A stretch of 64,000 nucleotides of DNA from Bacillota bacterium (GCA_040755295.1 JBFMBK010000003.1:124001-188000), one strand, 5' to 3'. Positions 34,098 through 43,593 are shown, counted from the first letter of the stretch. A program made the numbers and translations. The notes: generated from the letters alone by a model not told the origin.

Positions 34098-34115
34098 ATA
34101 GGACTTTAGTCCTAT
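34098..34115. other. Small palindrome after degU
   Basis: ATAGGAC-TTTA-GTCCTAT, a perfect seven-base-pair stem. There is no T-run behind it; possible transcript end or protein site. Confidence 0.4.
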
Positions 34116-34158
34116 GAATTTAACAAGAATATCCTGGTAAAATTGAGCCTTTTGTTTG

Positions 34159-34188
34159 ATGGTAAAGCCCAAGCGGGTTTGTTACCAT
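34159..34188 (+). promoter_or_regulatory. Two-part stem-loop in the flp leader
   Basis: ATGGTAA (34159-34165) pairs with TTACCAT (34182-34188), and inside it AGCCC pairs with GGGTT around AAGC. It lies 36 bases before the pilin start codon. It may stabilise or regulate the pilin mRNA. Confidence 0.4.
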
Positions 34189-34224
34189 AGAAACAGTAAA
34201 ATAGTTGTAAAGGAGGGAGAAACG

Positions 34225-34389
34225 ATGATCAAAGCAATGAAGCGGTTATGGAGAGAAGAGGAAGGTCAGGGCATGGCCGAGTATGGACTGATTCTGGCGC
34301 TGGTAGCCGTAGTTGTAATCGCGGCGTTAACCCTTTTGGGCGGCGGCGTGCGCGATCAGATGCAGTGTGTGGCTAACGAACTGGATTAA
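34225..34389 (+). CDS. flp: Flp/Fap-type pilin
   Basis: A 54-residue type IVb pilin precursor. A short charged leader ends in EEGQG, followed by MAEYGLILALVAVVVIAALTLL. This has the Gly processing site with Glu at +4/+5 and Tyr, typical of Flp pilins cut by a TadV/CpaA peptidase. It is the major structural subunit of the Tad pilus encoded downstream. AAGGAGGG precedes the ATG. Confidence 0.93.
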   Translation: MIKAMKRLWREEEGQGMAEYGLILALVAVVVIAALTLLGGGVRDQMQCVANELD

Positions 34390-34512
34390 ATGCTTATTAA
34401 GAGTATATCACAAATGCTTGCTAATGTTTTTTGAACAAAGTTATGGCACTCACTAATTACGAATTTTGTTCCCTGTGCAGTTAGTATTTAGGTACCTCCT
34501 ACCCCTGCATAG

Positions 34513-34542
34513 ACCCTACCCGACCACAAGGCCGGGTAGGGT
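34513..34542 (+). terminator. Strong hairpin after the pilin gene
   Basis: Perfect ten-base-pair stem ACCCTACCCG/CGGGTAGGGT with a ten-base loop. There is no proper T-run behind it, so it may be a partial terminator or an mRNA 3' stabiliser that lets pilin be made in excess over the rest of the locus. Confidence 0.55.
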
Positions 34543-34616
34543 CACCTTTGAAACTCTAATTAAGCCTGAGAAAGAAGATTATTGCCGGATATTGGCCATA
34601 GAATAGGGTGGTTTTC

Positions 34617-35108
34617 ATGTCGCTTCTGGATGCAGTCATTATCATGGTATCGCTCATTTCCATAGCAACAGACCTTTACAGGCGGCGGATTTATAACGTA
34701 GTTCTTCTTCCCGCCGTCGTTTTGGCTATTGTTTACCGCGTTTTAAACGGGGGATGGGCCGGCGCCATTGATGGCTTGACCGGATTGGTGGTTGGGATGG
34801 CTTTCTTGATAATACCGTATTTCGCCGGCGGTGTCGGCGCGGGAGATGTTAAATTGCTGGGGACGATAGGAGCATGCGGCGGGCCGATGTTCGTCCTGTA
34901 CACATTTCTGGCTGGAGCGGTGATGGGGGGAGTCGCTTCCTGTTACCTTTTAATTAAGGGTGGCAGGTTGTGGCCGGCTTTTAAGGGGGCATGTTTAAGC
35001 ATAGTACTGCCGGGCAGTGCACGATTGTTCTTAGGGGAAAGTGGAATGAGATTCCCGTACGGTGTGATGTTTTGTCTGGGGGTATTTGTGGCCTTCTGGC
35101 TGAGGTGA
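34617..35108 (+). CDS. Prepilin peptidase (A24, TadV/CpaA)
   Basis: A 163-residue integral membrane aspartyl protease. The catalytic Asp residues lie in IATDLYRRRIYN and GAGDVKLLGTIGA (GxGD motif). It should process the Flp pilin and the TadE/TadG pseudopilins. AGGGTGG is five bases before ATG 34617. Confidence 0.92.
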   Translation: MSLLDAVIIMVSLISIATDLYRRRIYNVVLLPAVVLAIVYRVLNGGWAGAIDGLTGLVVGMAFLIIPYFAGGVGAGDVKLLGTIGACGGPMFVLYTFLAGAVMGGVASCYLLIKGGRLWPAFKGACLSIVLPGSARLFLGESGMRFPYGVMFCLGVFVAFWLR

Positions 35109-35113
35109 TACTC

Positions 35114-35500
35114 ATGAGCATTAAAAATAATCGCGGCCAGGCTACGGTAGAACTTGCGCTTATACTGCCGATACTACTGCTTATCCTTTTCTGTATTATG
35201 GAATTAGGCAGGATTTTTTCGGCCTACCTGATAATAACCAACGCGGCCAGGGAAGGGGCGCGGCAGGCATCAATCGGAGCAACCGACACGGTGATCGAAA
35301 CCTCCGTTGATAATGCGGCTTCCACCTTGGAAACTTCCAGACTGACGGTGAGTATTTCTCCTGCCCAGGTCGACCGCATAACCGGCGTAACGTCGACGGT
35401 AACCGTCAACTATTCTGTTTATCTTGTGATCCCGATGGTCAGTGACATCATCCAAAATCCTTTCCCGCTTCAGGCGACATCTGTGATGCGGGTGGAATGA
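35114..35500 (+). CDS. tadE: TadE-like pseudopilin
   Basis: A 128-residue protein with NNRGQATVELALILPILLLILFCIMELGR, the TadE motif with a processing-type G-Q-A and conserved Glu in the membrane helix, followed by a TNAAREGAR segment. Likely a minor component of the Tad pilus. Spaced six bases from the peptidase gene. Confidence 0.9.
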   Translation: MSIKNNRGQATVELALILPILLLILFCIMELGRIFSAYLIITNAAREGARQASIGATDTVIETSVDNAASTLETSRLTVSISPAQVDRITGVTSTVTVNYSVYLVIPMVSDIIQNPFPLQATSVMRVE

Positions 35501-35513
35501 GGTGAGCAGAGAG

Positions 35514-36431
35514 ATGAAGTCTTTACGAGATGAGCGCGGTTCGGCATTTGTTATTGTAGTAGCTGCAATGGTGGCACTGCTCGGATTTGTCGCCTTGACG
35601 GTCGATGTGGGGATGCTGTTTCTTAACCGGGAGCGTCTGAATAACGCGACGGATGCCGCGGTTCTTGCCGGTGTGCAGATCCTGGCCTCAGACCCTGCGC
35701 AAACATTCGAAGCCGAAGACATAGCCTTGGATTTTGCCGTTTATAACGGCCTTGACCCCGGGGAGGTATCCGTAACGGTCTACAGCAGCGAAAAAAGACT
35801 CAGGGTTACGGCTGAAAGACAGGTAAGGTTCTTCTTTGCTCCGGTGCTCGGCTTGAACAGCAGACAGGTATCGGCGCATTCCGAGGCGCAGGTCGGCGGG
35901 GTGGAGGCGGTTTACGGTGTGGTTCCCATCGGGGTTGTCGACCAGACGCTTACTTACGGAACACTATACACCCTTAAATACGGTCAGGGTATGGCGGATC
36001 ACGGAAACTTCGGAGCGCTGGCCGTGGGCGAGAATAAGGGAGCATCCGATTACGAAGAAAGTCTTGGCGAAGGATACCACGGGTGGGTGAGGATCGGGGA
36101 TACTATTTTGACCGAACCGGGCAACAAGGCTGGTCCGACAAGAGACGGGGTAGCCGACCGGATAAGCGGTCATGAGAGCTGCACCTCTACAAATCACGAG
36201 CCGGACTGCCCGCGACTTGTTACATGTCCTATCTATGATTATGTCGGCGACAATCACGGGCGGTGTGAGGTTCAGGTGCTTGGGTTCGCGGCGTTTTTCC
36301 TCGATGGGGCTACGGGGGATGAAAACAACTGCACGATAACCGGTTATTTTATTAAAAAGTTAACCTGTCAGGATGTTCAGGGAATAAGCGGGGCTGACTA
36401 CGGACTGCAGACCGCAAAAATCATTGAATGA
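35514..36431 (+). CDS. TadG-like pilus-assembly protein 1
   Basis: A 305-residue protein. The N-terminus matches the TadG-like module: ERGSAFVIVVAAMVALLGFVALTVDVG, then NRERLNNATDAAVLAGVQ. A large extracellular domain follows with GHESC, CPRLV and DYGLQTAKIIE, shared with the next gene. The start is ATG 35514 (GAGGTG upstream). This and its paralog are likely surface-exposed or assembly proteins of the pilus. Confidence 0.85.
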   Translation: MKSLRDERGSAFVIVVAAMVALLGFVALTVDVGMLFLNRERLNNATDAAVLAGVQILASDPAQTFEAEDIALDFAVYNGLDPGEVSVTVYSSEKRLRVTAERQVRFFFAPVLGLNSRQVSAHSEAQVGGVEAVYGVVPIGVVDQTLTYGTLYTLKYGQGMADHGNFGALAVGENKGASDYEESLGEGYHGWVRIGDTILTEPGNKAGPTRDGVADRISGHESCTSTNHEPDCPRLVTCPIYDYVGDNHGRCEVQVLGFAAFFLDGATGDENNCTITGYFIKKLTCQDVQGISGADYGLQTAKIIE

Positions 36432-36566
36432 AAGGAGCTGCAATTAGAAGATCAATAATTCCTGAAAGAAGAAATTGAATTTCTTGTGCCTGCAGGGCTG
36501 TGTGAGGTAAAAAAGAGGCATCAAAACCGGATTTCCACCCCATGACGTTCGTGTGAGGTGTGACCC

Positions 36567-37466
36567 ATGTTAAAGCTTAAAAGCGACCGGGGTTCGGCGA
36601 TAGTTCTGGTAGTAGCATCAATGGTAGTCCTGCTGGGATTTACGGCTTTATCTACCGATGTCGGGTTGTTGTATCTTAATCGCGAGCGCCTTGTAAACGC
36701 GTCCGACGCTGCGGCTCTGGCAGGAGCTCAGTTCCTGCCGTCGAATCCCGCGCAGGCATCGTTAACAGCGCTGGATTTCGGCGTGAGGAACGGTATTCAG
36801 CCGCTTGAGGCGACCATCAACGTTGAAGGCGACGGGAAGACCATCAGGGTACGTGCGCGGCGGCAGGTCAGCCTGTATTTTGCACCCGTTCTTGGTATAG
36901 ACAGCATGCCGGTTACCGCACAGGCCAGGGCGCGGGTGGGCGGGGTAGAAAGGGTCACGGGCGTGGTTCCCTTAGGGGTTCCGGACCAGGTGCTCGAATA
37001 TGGAAGAATCTATTCGCTCAAGGTGGCCGGAGGCGACGCGGAAATCGGAAACTTCGGATGTTTGGCCCTCGGCGGTCTCGGCGCCGGTAATTACGAGGAA
37101 AGATTTATGTACGGTTACCAGGAATGGCTTGAAACCGGCGACTTTCTCGATACCGAACCGGGTAACATGTCCGGTTCCACGGAAAGGGCGGTAAGTTACC
37201 GTGTAACGGGACATGAAAGTTGCACTTACACGAACCACTGTGAGAGCTGCCCCCGTTTGGTTTTTGTTCCGATTTACCGGGACGATCCATTGTCCGGAAG
37301 GGATACGGTACAAATTGTCGGCTTTGGTGCTTTTTTTCTTGAGGGTACTACGGGGTCCGGTAATGAATGCTACGTAAATGGTTATTTTGTCCGTGAATTC
37401 AACGGCTTTGCTGAAGGACTCAACGGGCCGGACTACGGACTTCGGACCGTTAAACTGGTCGAATAA
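36567..37466 (+). CDS. TadG-like pilus-assembly protein 2 (paralog)
   Basis: A 299-residue protein homologous over its full length to the preceding gene: DRGSAIVLVVASMVVLLGF, NRERLVNASDAAALAGAQ, GHESC, CPRLV and DYGLRTVKLVE. The two diverge substantially in the middle. They represent an old tandem duplication. GAGGTG is upstream of the ATG; the gap 36432-36566 holds only a small AAGAAAT/ATTTCTT hairpin. Confidence 0.85.
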   Translation: MLKLKSDRGSAIVLVVASMVVLLGFTALSTDVGLLYLNRERLVNASDAAALAGAQFLPSNPAQASLTALDFGVRNGIQPLEATINVEGDGKTIRVRARRQVSLYFAPVLGIDSMPVTAQARARVGGVERVTGVVPLGVPDQVLEYGRIYSLKVAGGDAEIGNFGCLALGGLGAGNYEERFMYGYQEWLETGDFLDTEPGNMSGSTERAVSYRVTGHESCTYTNHCESCPRLVFVPIYRDDPLSGRDTVQIVGFGAFFLEGTTGSGNECYVNGYFVREFNGFAEGLNGPDYGLRTVKLVE

Positions 37467-37479
37467 GGGGAGATAACCG

Positions 37480-38283
37480 GTGCGGGGTAGATTATTTATA
37501 ATCCTGGCAGTCATTTTTGCAGCAGGTGCGGCAGTGAGCGCCTACATGTACCTTGACTCATTAAAGCAGGCTTACAGGGAGTCCGGGGGATATGTTACAG
37601 TGATAACCGCCGGGCAGAATATACCGGCCAAGACCTCGGTGGTCACAACAATGCTTAAATATAAGGAGATTCCGGAAAAATTCGTGCATCCCGACGCATC
37701 GCGATCCGCCCAGGATGTCATCGGAAAAATTACTTTATCGGACATCGCCGCTGGGGAGCAGATACTGAAAAGCAAACTTGCTTCGGGAGAAGGAACAGGC
37801 ACGGGTCTTGCTTACAGGGTAAAACCGGGCGAACGGGCGCTTACCGTTAAGGTGGACGAGCTTTCAAGCTTGTCGGGAATGCTCCTTCCGGGCGACCACG
37901 TCGATATTTTAGTAACCTTGAGCCCCGAGTCGGGCGCCGCAACAAAGTCGAGCGTTATCACCGCCACGATGTTGAGCGATATACCGGTCATGGCCACCGG
38001 GCAGGTTCTCGAATCCAGCAAGGACGGGAAAACAGTAACCGGGTATCAAACGGCCACCCTGGCGGTAACACCGGTTCAAGCGCAGTTGTTGGTGCTTGCC
38101 TATCAGAGAGGAAACGTACAGTTAAGCCTCAGGTCTCCGGTGGATAAAGGAGTTACAAAACTGCCTCCGACGGCTACGCCGGATATATACTCAGGGACTG
38201 CAACGGCGCAAAACAGTGCAACTAACAATGAGGCTAAAACGCCGGTAAATCCGGCACAAGGAACGGCGAAAAAAAGCAGATAG
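37480..38283 (+). CDS. cpaB: Flp pilus assembly protein CpaB (RcpC)
   Basis: A 267-residue protein with an N-terminal membrane helix (RLFIILAVIFAAGAAVSAYMYL), a SAF domain (AGQNIPAKTSVV, AAGEQILKSKLA) and an RcpC-type domain (RALTVKVDELSSLSGMLLPGDHVDIL). CpaB proteins stabilise or form the periplasmic/extracytoplasmic pilus channel part. GTG start with GGGGAG upstream. Confidence 0.92.
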   Translation: MRGRLFIILAVIFAAGAAVSAYMYLDSLKQAYRESGGYVTVITAGQNIPAKTSVVTTMLKYKEIPEKFVHPDASRSAQDVIGKITLSDIAAGEQILKSKLASGEGTGTGLAYRVKPGERALTVKVDELSSLSGMLLPGDHVDILVTLSPESGAATKSSVITATMLSDIPVMATGQVLESSKDGKTVTGYQTATLAVTPVQAQLLVLAYQRGNVQLSLRSPVDKGVTKLPPTATPDIYSGTATAQNSATNNEAKTPVNPAQGTAKKSR

Positions 38284-38318
38284 GAATGTTGACTTATGAT
38301 TAAAGAGGCATCAAGATA

Positions 38319-38349
38319 GGGGGAGAACCGTTTTGTTACGATTCTCCCG
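38319..38349 (+). terminator. Possible weak terminator after cpaB
   Basis: GGGAGAA and TTCTCCC pair around a 14-base loop; a CTTTTT follows about ten bases later. Its strength is doubtful. The 244-base gap 38284-38527 shows no gene. Confidence 0.35.
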
Positions 38350-38527
38350 CTAACTACCTTTTTAAATAGCCGATGATGAGCAGCCGTCGGTAGGAAGGCT
38401 TTAGCGCAGAATGGTTGGTTCGGAGCGGGCTCAGCGTAAATTAACTTTTCATCTATAAAAAGCACGTTCCAGCCGTGTTAAAAGCCATTTTTGGATTATA
38501 GCAGTTGGGGACCGAGGAGGTTTATCC

Positions 38528-39742
38528 GTGGATCCAATTACTGTAATCGTCGCAGACGATAGCGCAAACACAAGGGAAGACGTCAAAAGACTGTTGTCTT
38601 TTGAAGATGACGTAACGGTCATCGGCGAGGCCGGTGACGGGGAAGAAGCCGTGCGGATAGCGCGGGAGCTTTCACCGGATGTAGTGTTAATGGATATCAA
38701 TATGCCTGATCTCGATGGAATCAGCGCCACCGAGATGATCAGCGAGCAGTTGCCGCAGACGGCGGTCGTGATTATTTCGATTCAAGGTGAGCAGGAATAT
38801 CTTCGTAAGGCGATGGCTGCCGGCGCCAGCGATTATCTTACCAAGCCCTTCAGTTCTCAAGAACTGGTTGATGCAATCCGAAGGGCGAACAAAAAAACCA
38901 AAAAGCGGCATGATACTTTCACAAAGCTTCAGGAAGGACCGGAAGCTATCATTTCCGGAAACATCGTGGTCGTTTTCGGTTCGAAGGGAGGCGCCGGCCG
39001 CAGCACACTTACCTGTAATCTTGCGGTGGTGCTGTCCCAGGAGTTCAACCAGCGGGTTACAGTGGTGGACCTTGATTCGACCGGGGGAGACATAGCCGTT
39101 CTTTTGAATCTGAACCTGCCCGGCAGCGTTTCCGATCTTGCCCGTGAACCCGAAATAAACAGGGAAGTAGTTGACGGGTATTTAGCTGTTCACTCCTCCG
39201 GGGTTAAGGTTCTTGGCGCGATTGCCTCGAGAGAAGAGGATGTTTTGGACCTTGCGACACGTGTTCCGGATATTTTGGGTTCGGTGAGACTTGGGTGCAA
39301 TTACGTGCTTGTCGACACTCCAGCCAATTTAAATGCTGCGGTGGCGCACGCGTTGGATATGGCGGATGAAATCATTCTGGTCGGGCAATCTGACTTGCCT
39401 GCTTTACGACGCTTAAAAGCAGACATAGATTTTCTGAACGACCACAAACTCGGAGAGAAGTTGTATGTGGTTCTGAACAACGCCTTTCTCGAAGGCGGAC
39501 TTCGACCGGCAGATCTTGAAAAGACTCTTGGGGTTAATTTCGCAGCCGTTGTGACATCAGATATTAAGACGGTGCAAGCAGCGGCGAATAAGGGTATTCC
39601 TTTCTGCATGGGCAGTAAAGGGAGCAGAGTATCCCAGGATATCGTTAAGCTTGTGGAAAAGCTTATTGGGAAGGAAAAGGAATCCGAAAAAGAAAGACAG
39701 CAGGAAGCAAAACGCTCGTTTTTAGGTAAACTTCGCTTTTAG
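38528..39742 (+). CDS. cpaE: CpaE/TadZ: receiver domain fused to MinD-like ATPase
   Basis: A 404-residue protein. The N-terminal receiver domain keeps the key residues (Asp10-11, Asp56 in VVLMDINMPD, Lys in YLTKPFS), so phosphorylation looks possible; many CpaE/TadZ receivers are degenerate. The C-terminal MinD/ParA ATPase has deviant Walker A SKGGAGRST and VLVDTPANLN. It positions the Tad apparatus in the cell. GTG start with GAGGAGG upstream. Confidence 0.9.
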   Translation: MDPITVIVADDSANTREDVKRLLSFEDDVTVIGEAGDGEEAVRIARELSPDVVLMDINMPDLDGISATEMISEQLPQTAVVIISIQGEQEYLRKAMAAGASDYLTKPFSSQELVDAIRRANKKTKKRHDTFTKLQEGPEAIISGNIVVVFGSKGGAGRSTLTCNLAVVLSQEFNQRVTVVDLDSTGGDIAVLLNLNLPGSVSDLAREPEINREVVDGYLAVHSSGVKVLGAIASREEDVLDLATRVPDILGSVRLGCNYVLVDTPANLNAAVAHALDMADEIILVGQSDLPALRRLKADIDFLNDHKLGEKLYVVLNNAFLEGGLRPADLEKTLGVNFAAVVTSDIKTVQAAANKGIPFCMGSKGSRVSQDIVKLVEKLIGKEKESEKERQQEAKRSFLGKLRF

Positions 39743-39837
39743 TTATAATTTGGGACTTAGGATAATAAGCAAGCTGCTATGAAAAATTCAAAACGGCGGC
39801 AATTTCTATAGAGATAAAGGCGAGAAGGTGATATCGA

Positions 39838-41172
39838 GTGGCGGTATTTACTAAGTTTGAAAAAGGCGAAAAACCAAAAGGCGCTGCGGAAAGAACATTG
39901 CGGCGCGACCCCCACCAGGAGTTGAAAATTAACCTCCATAAGTTGCTGGTTGCTGAATTGGGGGATATCCTGCGGGCCGGTGGGAAAACAGAGATAGACG
40001 CTCACAAGGTGGAAAGCGTTGCATGGGAGCTTCTTGAAAAGCAGGCTACCCCCATGCCCCGGCTCGAAAAACAACGAATAGTTGCGGAACTTGTGGCTGA
40101 GGCTTTGGGCTTTGGGCCGATCACCCCTTTGCTTGAAGACGATGAGATAAGCGAGGTTATGGTTAACGGACCCCACCAGGTTTATGCCGAACGCCGTGGG
40201 AAACTTGAACTAACAGAAGTGACCTTCCGTGATAACGACCACGTTATGCACGTCATTGAAAAGATAGTGGCGCCTTTAGGCCGCCGGGTGGACGAGAGCA
40301 GCCCGATGGTTGACGCCCGCCTGCCGGACGGCTCGCGGGTTAACGCCATAATCCCGCCGCTGGCGCTGGAGGGGCCCACGATTACTATCCGGAAGTTTTT
40401 TCGTGACCCGCTAAAGATCGACGACCTCATACGTTTTGGCAGTTTAACTCAGGAGTTGGCAAAATTCCTTGAAGCTTGCGTTAAGGCCAGACTAAATATT
40501 GTGGTTTCCGGCGGTACAGGCAGCGGCAAGACAACACTATTAAATATTCTTTCGTTATTTATACCATCGGATGAGCGGATTATAACGGTCGAAGATTCGG
40601 CGGAATTGCAGCTCCGCCAGGACCATGTGGTTAGACTGGAATCACGTCCTCCTAACATCGAGGGTAAAGGGGCGATTTCCATAAGGGATCTTGTACGGAA
40701 CACCCTGCGGATGCGTCCCGAGCGGATAGTTGTAGGAGAGGTAAGAGGCGGCGAAGCGCTGGACATGCTCCAGGCCATGAATACGGGACACGACGGAAGC
40801 CTGACCACCGGCCACGCAAATTCACCGCGCGATATGCTGTCCCGCCTTGAAACCATGGTCTTGATGGCCGGAATGGAGCTGCCCGTTAAGGCCATTAGGG
40901 AGCAGATATCTGCCGCAATCGACCTAATCGTTCAGGCAAACAGGTTTAAAGACGGTTCAAGAAAGGTAACCCAAATCACCGAGGTTCAGGGGATGGAGGG
41001 AGAGGTTATCGTTTTGCAGGATCTGTTTGTCTTTCAGCAAACAGGGATTGACGAGGAAGGCAGAGTCAGGGGGCAGTTCATTAGTACCGGCATCAGGCCC
41101 AAGTTTATGGACCGTATGGAATCAAGCGGCATTCACCTTGACCCAAGGATTTTCGCGCCGACTACCTGGTAA
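39838..41172 (+). CDS. cpaF: CpaF/TadA secretion ATPase
   Basis: A 444-residue hexameric ATPase powering Flp pilus assembly. It has VMVNGPHQVYAER, Walker A GGTGSGKTT (about 223-231), the Asp box (TVEDSAELQL) and RMRPERIVVGEVRGGEAL, then the His box region GHDGSLTTGHAN. All catalytic parts are present. The start is GTG 39838. Confidence 0.95.
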   Translation: MAVFTKFEKGEKPKGAAERTLRRDPHQELKINLHKLLVAELGDILRAGGKTEIDAHKVESVAWELLEKQATPMPRLEKQRIVAELVAEALGFGPITPLLEDDEISEVMVNGPHQVYAERRGKLELTEVTFRDNDHVMHVIEKIVAPLGRRVDESSPMVDARLPDGSRVNAIIPPLALEGPTITIRKFFRDPLKIDDLIRFGSLTQELAKFLEACVKARLNIVVSGGTGSGKTTLLNILSLFIPSDERIITVEDSAELQLRQDHVVRLESRPPNIEGKGAISIRDLVRNTLRMRPERIVVGEVRGGEALDMLQAMNTGHDGSLTTGHANSPRDMLSRLETMVLMAGMELPVKAIREQISAAIDLIVQANRFKDGSRKVTQITEVQGMEGEVIVLQDLFVFQQTGIDEEGRVRGQFISTGIRPKFMDRMESSGIHLDPRIFAPTTW

Positions 41173-41184
41173 GGGGGCGAGACG

Positions 41185-42135
41185 ATGGCTGCCTTTTTAA
41201 CTTTCTTAATGGTTATATTTATCTTTCTCGGTGTTAGGGAACTGCTTACAGCAAAGCAACGTTTATTGGAAGGAAGGCTGAAGCAGGTCACTGTGAAGGT
41301 TCAAAAGACTGTTTCGGAAGAAACCGTCCGAAAACGGCGTGGTTTTGAATGGCTCCGGAATATCATCACCGGATTTAAACCGGCGCAAGCCCCGGTTAAG
41401 CGTCTTGAAGAACAGTTGGCACAAGCGGATATACTACTGCGCGCCGAAGAGTTCCTGGCGATAGTTTTTTGTATTATGCTCCTTGCGGCAGCTTTCGGTT
41501 TTTCTGTAACTCATAGTATTACCGGCGGGCTCGGCGGGCTGTTTTTCGGCTTTTTTATTCCAAACATGGTGTTGCGGATGTCCAAGGGAAGACGCTTGAA
41601 AACTTTTAATTCCCAGCTTGCCGATGCGCTGGCTCTAATGGCGAATACTTTAAGGGCGGGCTTTGGTTTTCTTCAGGCGATGGATGTCATCCGGAAAGAA
41701 ATGGCGCCGCCTATAAGCAAAGAGTTCGGTAGAGCGCTGACCGAAATGAACCTAGGCATCGCCAGTGAGGAAGCGCTTACCAATCTTGTTAACAGGGTGA
41801 AAAGCGAAGACCTGGATCTTGTAATAACTGCCGTAATAATTCAGCGCCAAGTTGGTGGCAATCTGGCGTCGATGCTCGATTCAATCGCGGAAACGATCAG
41901 GGAAAGGGTCAGGCTGCAAGGTGAGGTTAAATCCCTTACCGCCCAGGGAAGGATCTCAGGCATGGTTATCGGATTTATGCCTATAGCCCTGGCAGGGATG
42001 CTTTTGCTGATCAACCGTGATTACCTGTATACCATGTTTACAAACAAAATCGGTATTACGATGTTGTGCGTGGCCGGTATCGGAGAACTTATCGGAATGC
42101 TTGCGATAAAGAAAATCGTCGATATTAAAATATAG
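41185..42135 (+). CDS. tadB: TadB-like inner-membrane protein (GspF fold)
   Basis: A 316-residue membrane protein with an N-terminal helix, a cytoplasmic segment, two central helices (about 92-130) and a T2SSF domain (LADALALMANTLRAGFGFLQAM, VGGNLASMLDSIAETIRER), ending in a membrane helix. Platform protein of the Tad machine, paired with TadC. Confidence 0.92.
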   Translation: MAAFLTFLMVIFIFLGVRELLTAKQRLLEGRLKQVTVKVQKTVSEETVRKRRGFEWLRNIITGFKPAQAPVKRLEEQLAQADILLRAEEFLAIVFCIMLLAAAFGFSVTHSITGGLGGLFFGFFIPNMVLRMSKGRRLKTFNSQLADALALMANTLRAGFGFLQAMDVIRKEMAPPISKEFGRALTEMNLGIASEEALTNLVNRVKSEDLDLVITAVIIQRQVGGNLASMLDSIAETIRERVRLQGEVKSLTAQGRISGMVIGFMPIALAGMLLLINRDYLYTMFTNKIGITMLCVAGIGELIGMLAIKKIVDIKI

Positions 42136-42144
42136 GAGGACAAT

Positions 42145-43074
42145 ATGATTGCGCTGGCGGTAATCTTCATATTTGCTGCTGTCATCACAATTGTTTTGCC
42201 GCTATACCTGCGCTTTGAAAAAACAAGCGCGGAAATGTCTACACGCGTAGCAACCGTTCTCGGCGGTGAAGGCCACGCCTCACTACGGGAAGAGGAACTA
42301 CGACAGCCGCTTTATTATCGCTTTGTCAGGCCGTTACTCAGCCGCCTCGGTTCAGCCGGGAAACACTATATGCCGGCGGGCAGGAACAAAGCCTTAGAGA
42401 CAAAACTGCTTGTTGCAGGAAACCCCGGAGGGCTTAACGCCGTAGAATTCACCATGGTAAAGTATCTGGCGGGCGCTTTTGGAGGAGCAATCGGGCTGTT
42501 ACTCGGCTGGGCGGCGAAAATGTCATCGTTAAATATATTGCTCATCTTTTCGTTTTTAGGAATACTTGGGTTAATGTTACCGGATTTTTATGTAAAACAG
42601 CGGGTGCAGGCACGTCAGAAATCGGTGCGTGATGCGTTGCCGGACACGCTCGATCTACTGACGGTTAGTATAGAAGCCGGATTGGGATTGGACGGGGCCA
42701 TTCTCAAAGTTGTAGAAAAAACGAAGGGAGTCCTTTCCGACGAGTTCAGGAGAGTTCTACAAGAAGTAAAAGTGGGAAAGCCGCGGCGCGAAGCCTTGCG
42801 CGCAATGGCAATAAGACTCGATTTAGATGACCTGTCTACCTTTATCGGTGCGGTGCTCATGGCGGAGCAAATGGGAGTGCAGCTTTCTAACGTCATGAAA
42901 CTACAATCGCAAGAAATGCGCACCAGGCGCCGGCAAAGGGCGCAAGAAGCCGCTATGAAGGCGCCTGTAAAAATGCTTTTCCCTCTGGTGATGTTTATCT
43001 TTCCGGCAACCTTTATTATTCTTCTTGGGCCTGCAGTCATTAAACTGGCCAAAGTATTTGGCGGAGGTGGATGA
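42145..43074 (+). CDS. tadC: TadC-like inner-membrane protein (GspF fold)
   Basis: A 309-residue partner of TadB with the T2SSF domain (LPDTLDLLTVSIEAGLGLDGAI, QMGVQLSNVMKLQSQEMRTRRRQRA) and C-terminal membrane helices. Spaced nine bases after tadB with TAGGAGG. Confidence 0.92.
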   Translation: MIALAVIFIFAAVITIVLPLYLRFEKTSAEMSTRVATVLGGEGHASLREEELRQPLYYRFVRPLLSRLGSAGKHYMPAGRNKALETKLLVAGNPGGLNAVEFTMVKYLAGAFGGAIGLLLGWAAKMSSLNILLIFSFLGILGLMLPDFYVKQRVQARQKSVRDALPDTLDLLTVSIEAGLGLDGAILKVVEKTKGVLSDEFRRVLQEVKVGKPRREALRAMAIRLDLDDLSTFIGAVLMAEQMGVQLSNVMKLQSQEMRTRRRQRAQEAAMKAPVKMLFPLVMFIFPATFIILLGPAVIKLAKVFGGGG

Positions 43075-43081
43075 CGTCTAA

Positions 43082-43432
43082 ATGATCAGGTTAACTAATG
43101 TGACTCGAGGTGTGGTTTTGGCTGAAGAGGTAAAACCCGCCTTTTCTTTTTGCAAACGCTTAAAGGGTCTTCTAGGCCGTTCCACGCTTTCCGAAAAGGA
43201 AGGTTTGCTTATCGAGCCCTGTAAAAGCGTCCATACCTTTTTTATGAAATTTACGATAGATGTTATCTTTTATGATCACTCAATGAAAGTTGTAGCTATC
43301 TACCCGAACTTAGTTCCATTTCGAGTAACGCCGGTTATTAAATCTTCTATTGGAGTTGCGGAGTTGCCCGCGGGAAGCATCTCCCGCAGCGGCACTGCGG
43401 TGGAAGATCTTCTCCGCATCGATAAGGTTTGA
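43082..43432 (+). CDS. DUF192 protein
   Basis: A 116-residue DUF192 protein: FCKRLKGLLGRSTL, GLLIEPCKSVHTFFMKFTIDVIF and VPFRVTPVIKSSIGVAELPAG. Relatives are often periplasmic and of unknown function; this one has no signal peptide. In Tad loci DUF192 genes are recurrent neighbours. GGAGGTGG inside the tadC end provides the binding site. No terminator is evident in 43433-43593. Confidence 0.85.
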   Translation: MIRLTNVTRGVVLAEEVKPAFSFCKRLKGLLGRSTLSEKEGLLIEPCKSVHTFFMKFTIDVIFYDHSMKVVAIYPNLVPFRVTPVIKSSIGVAELPAGSISRSGTAVEDLLRIDKV

Positions 43433-43593
43433 ATAATTCTTATCTATTAAATGGTCTTTTTCCTGTAGGTAGTTCTGCAAAGCATCGTCCTAGGGAAATA
43501 TTCGCAACCATTCTGCTTTTCATTAATTATCAATAATATTTTCTTACATCTTCCTCACAGAATTACGATTATCCATCTACATTATTTTTGTCC

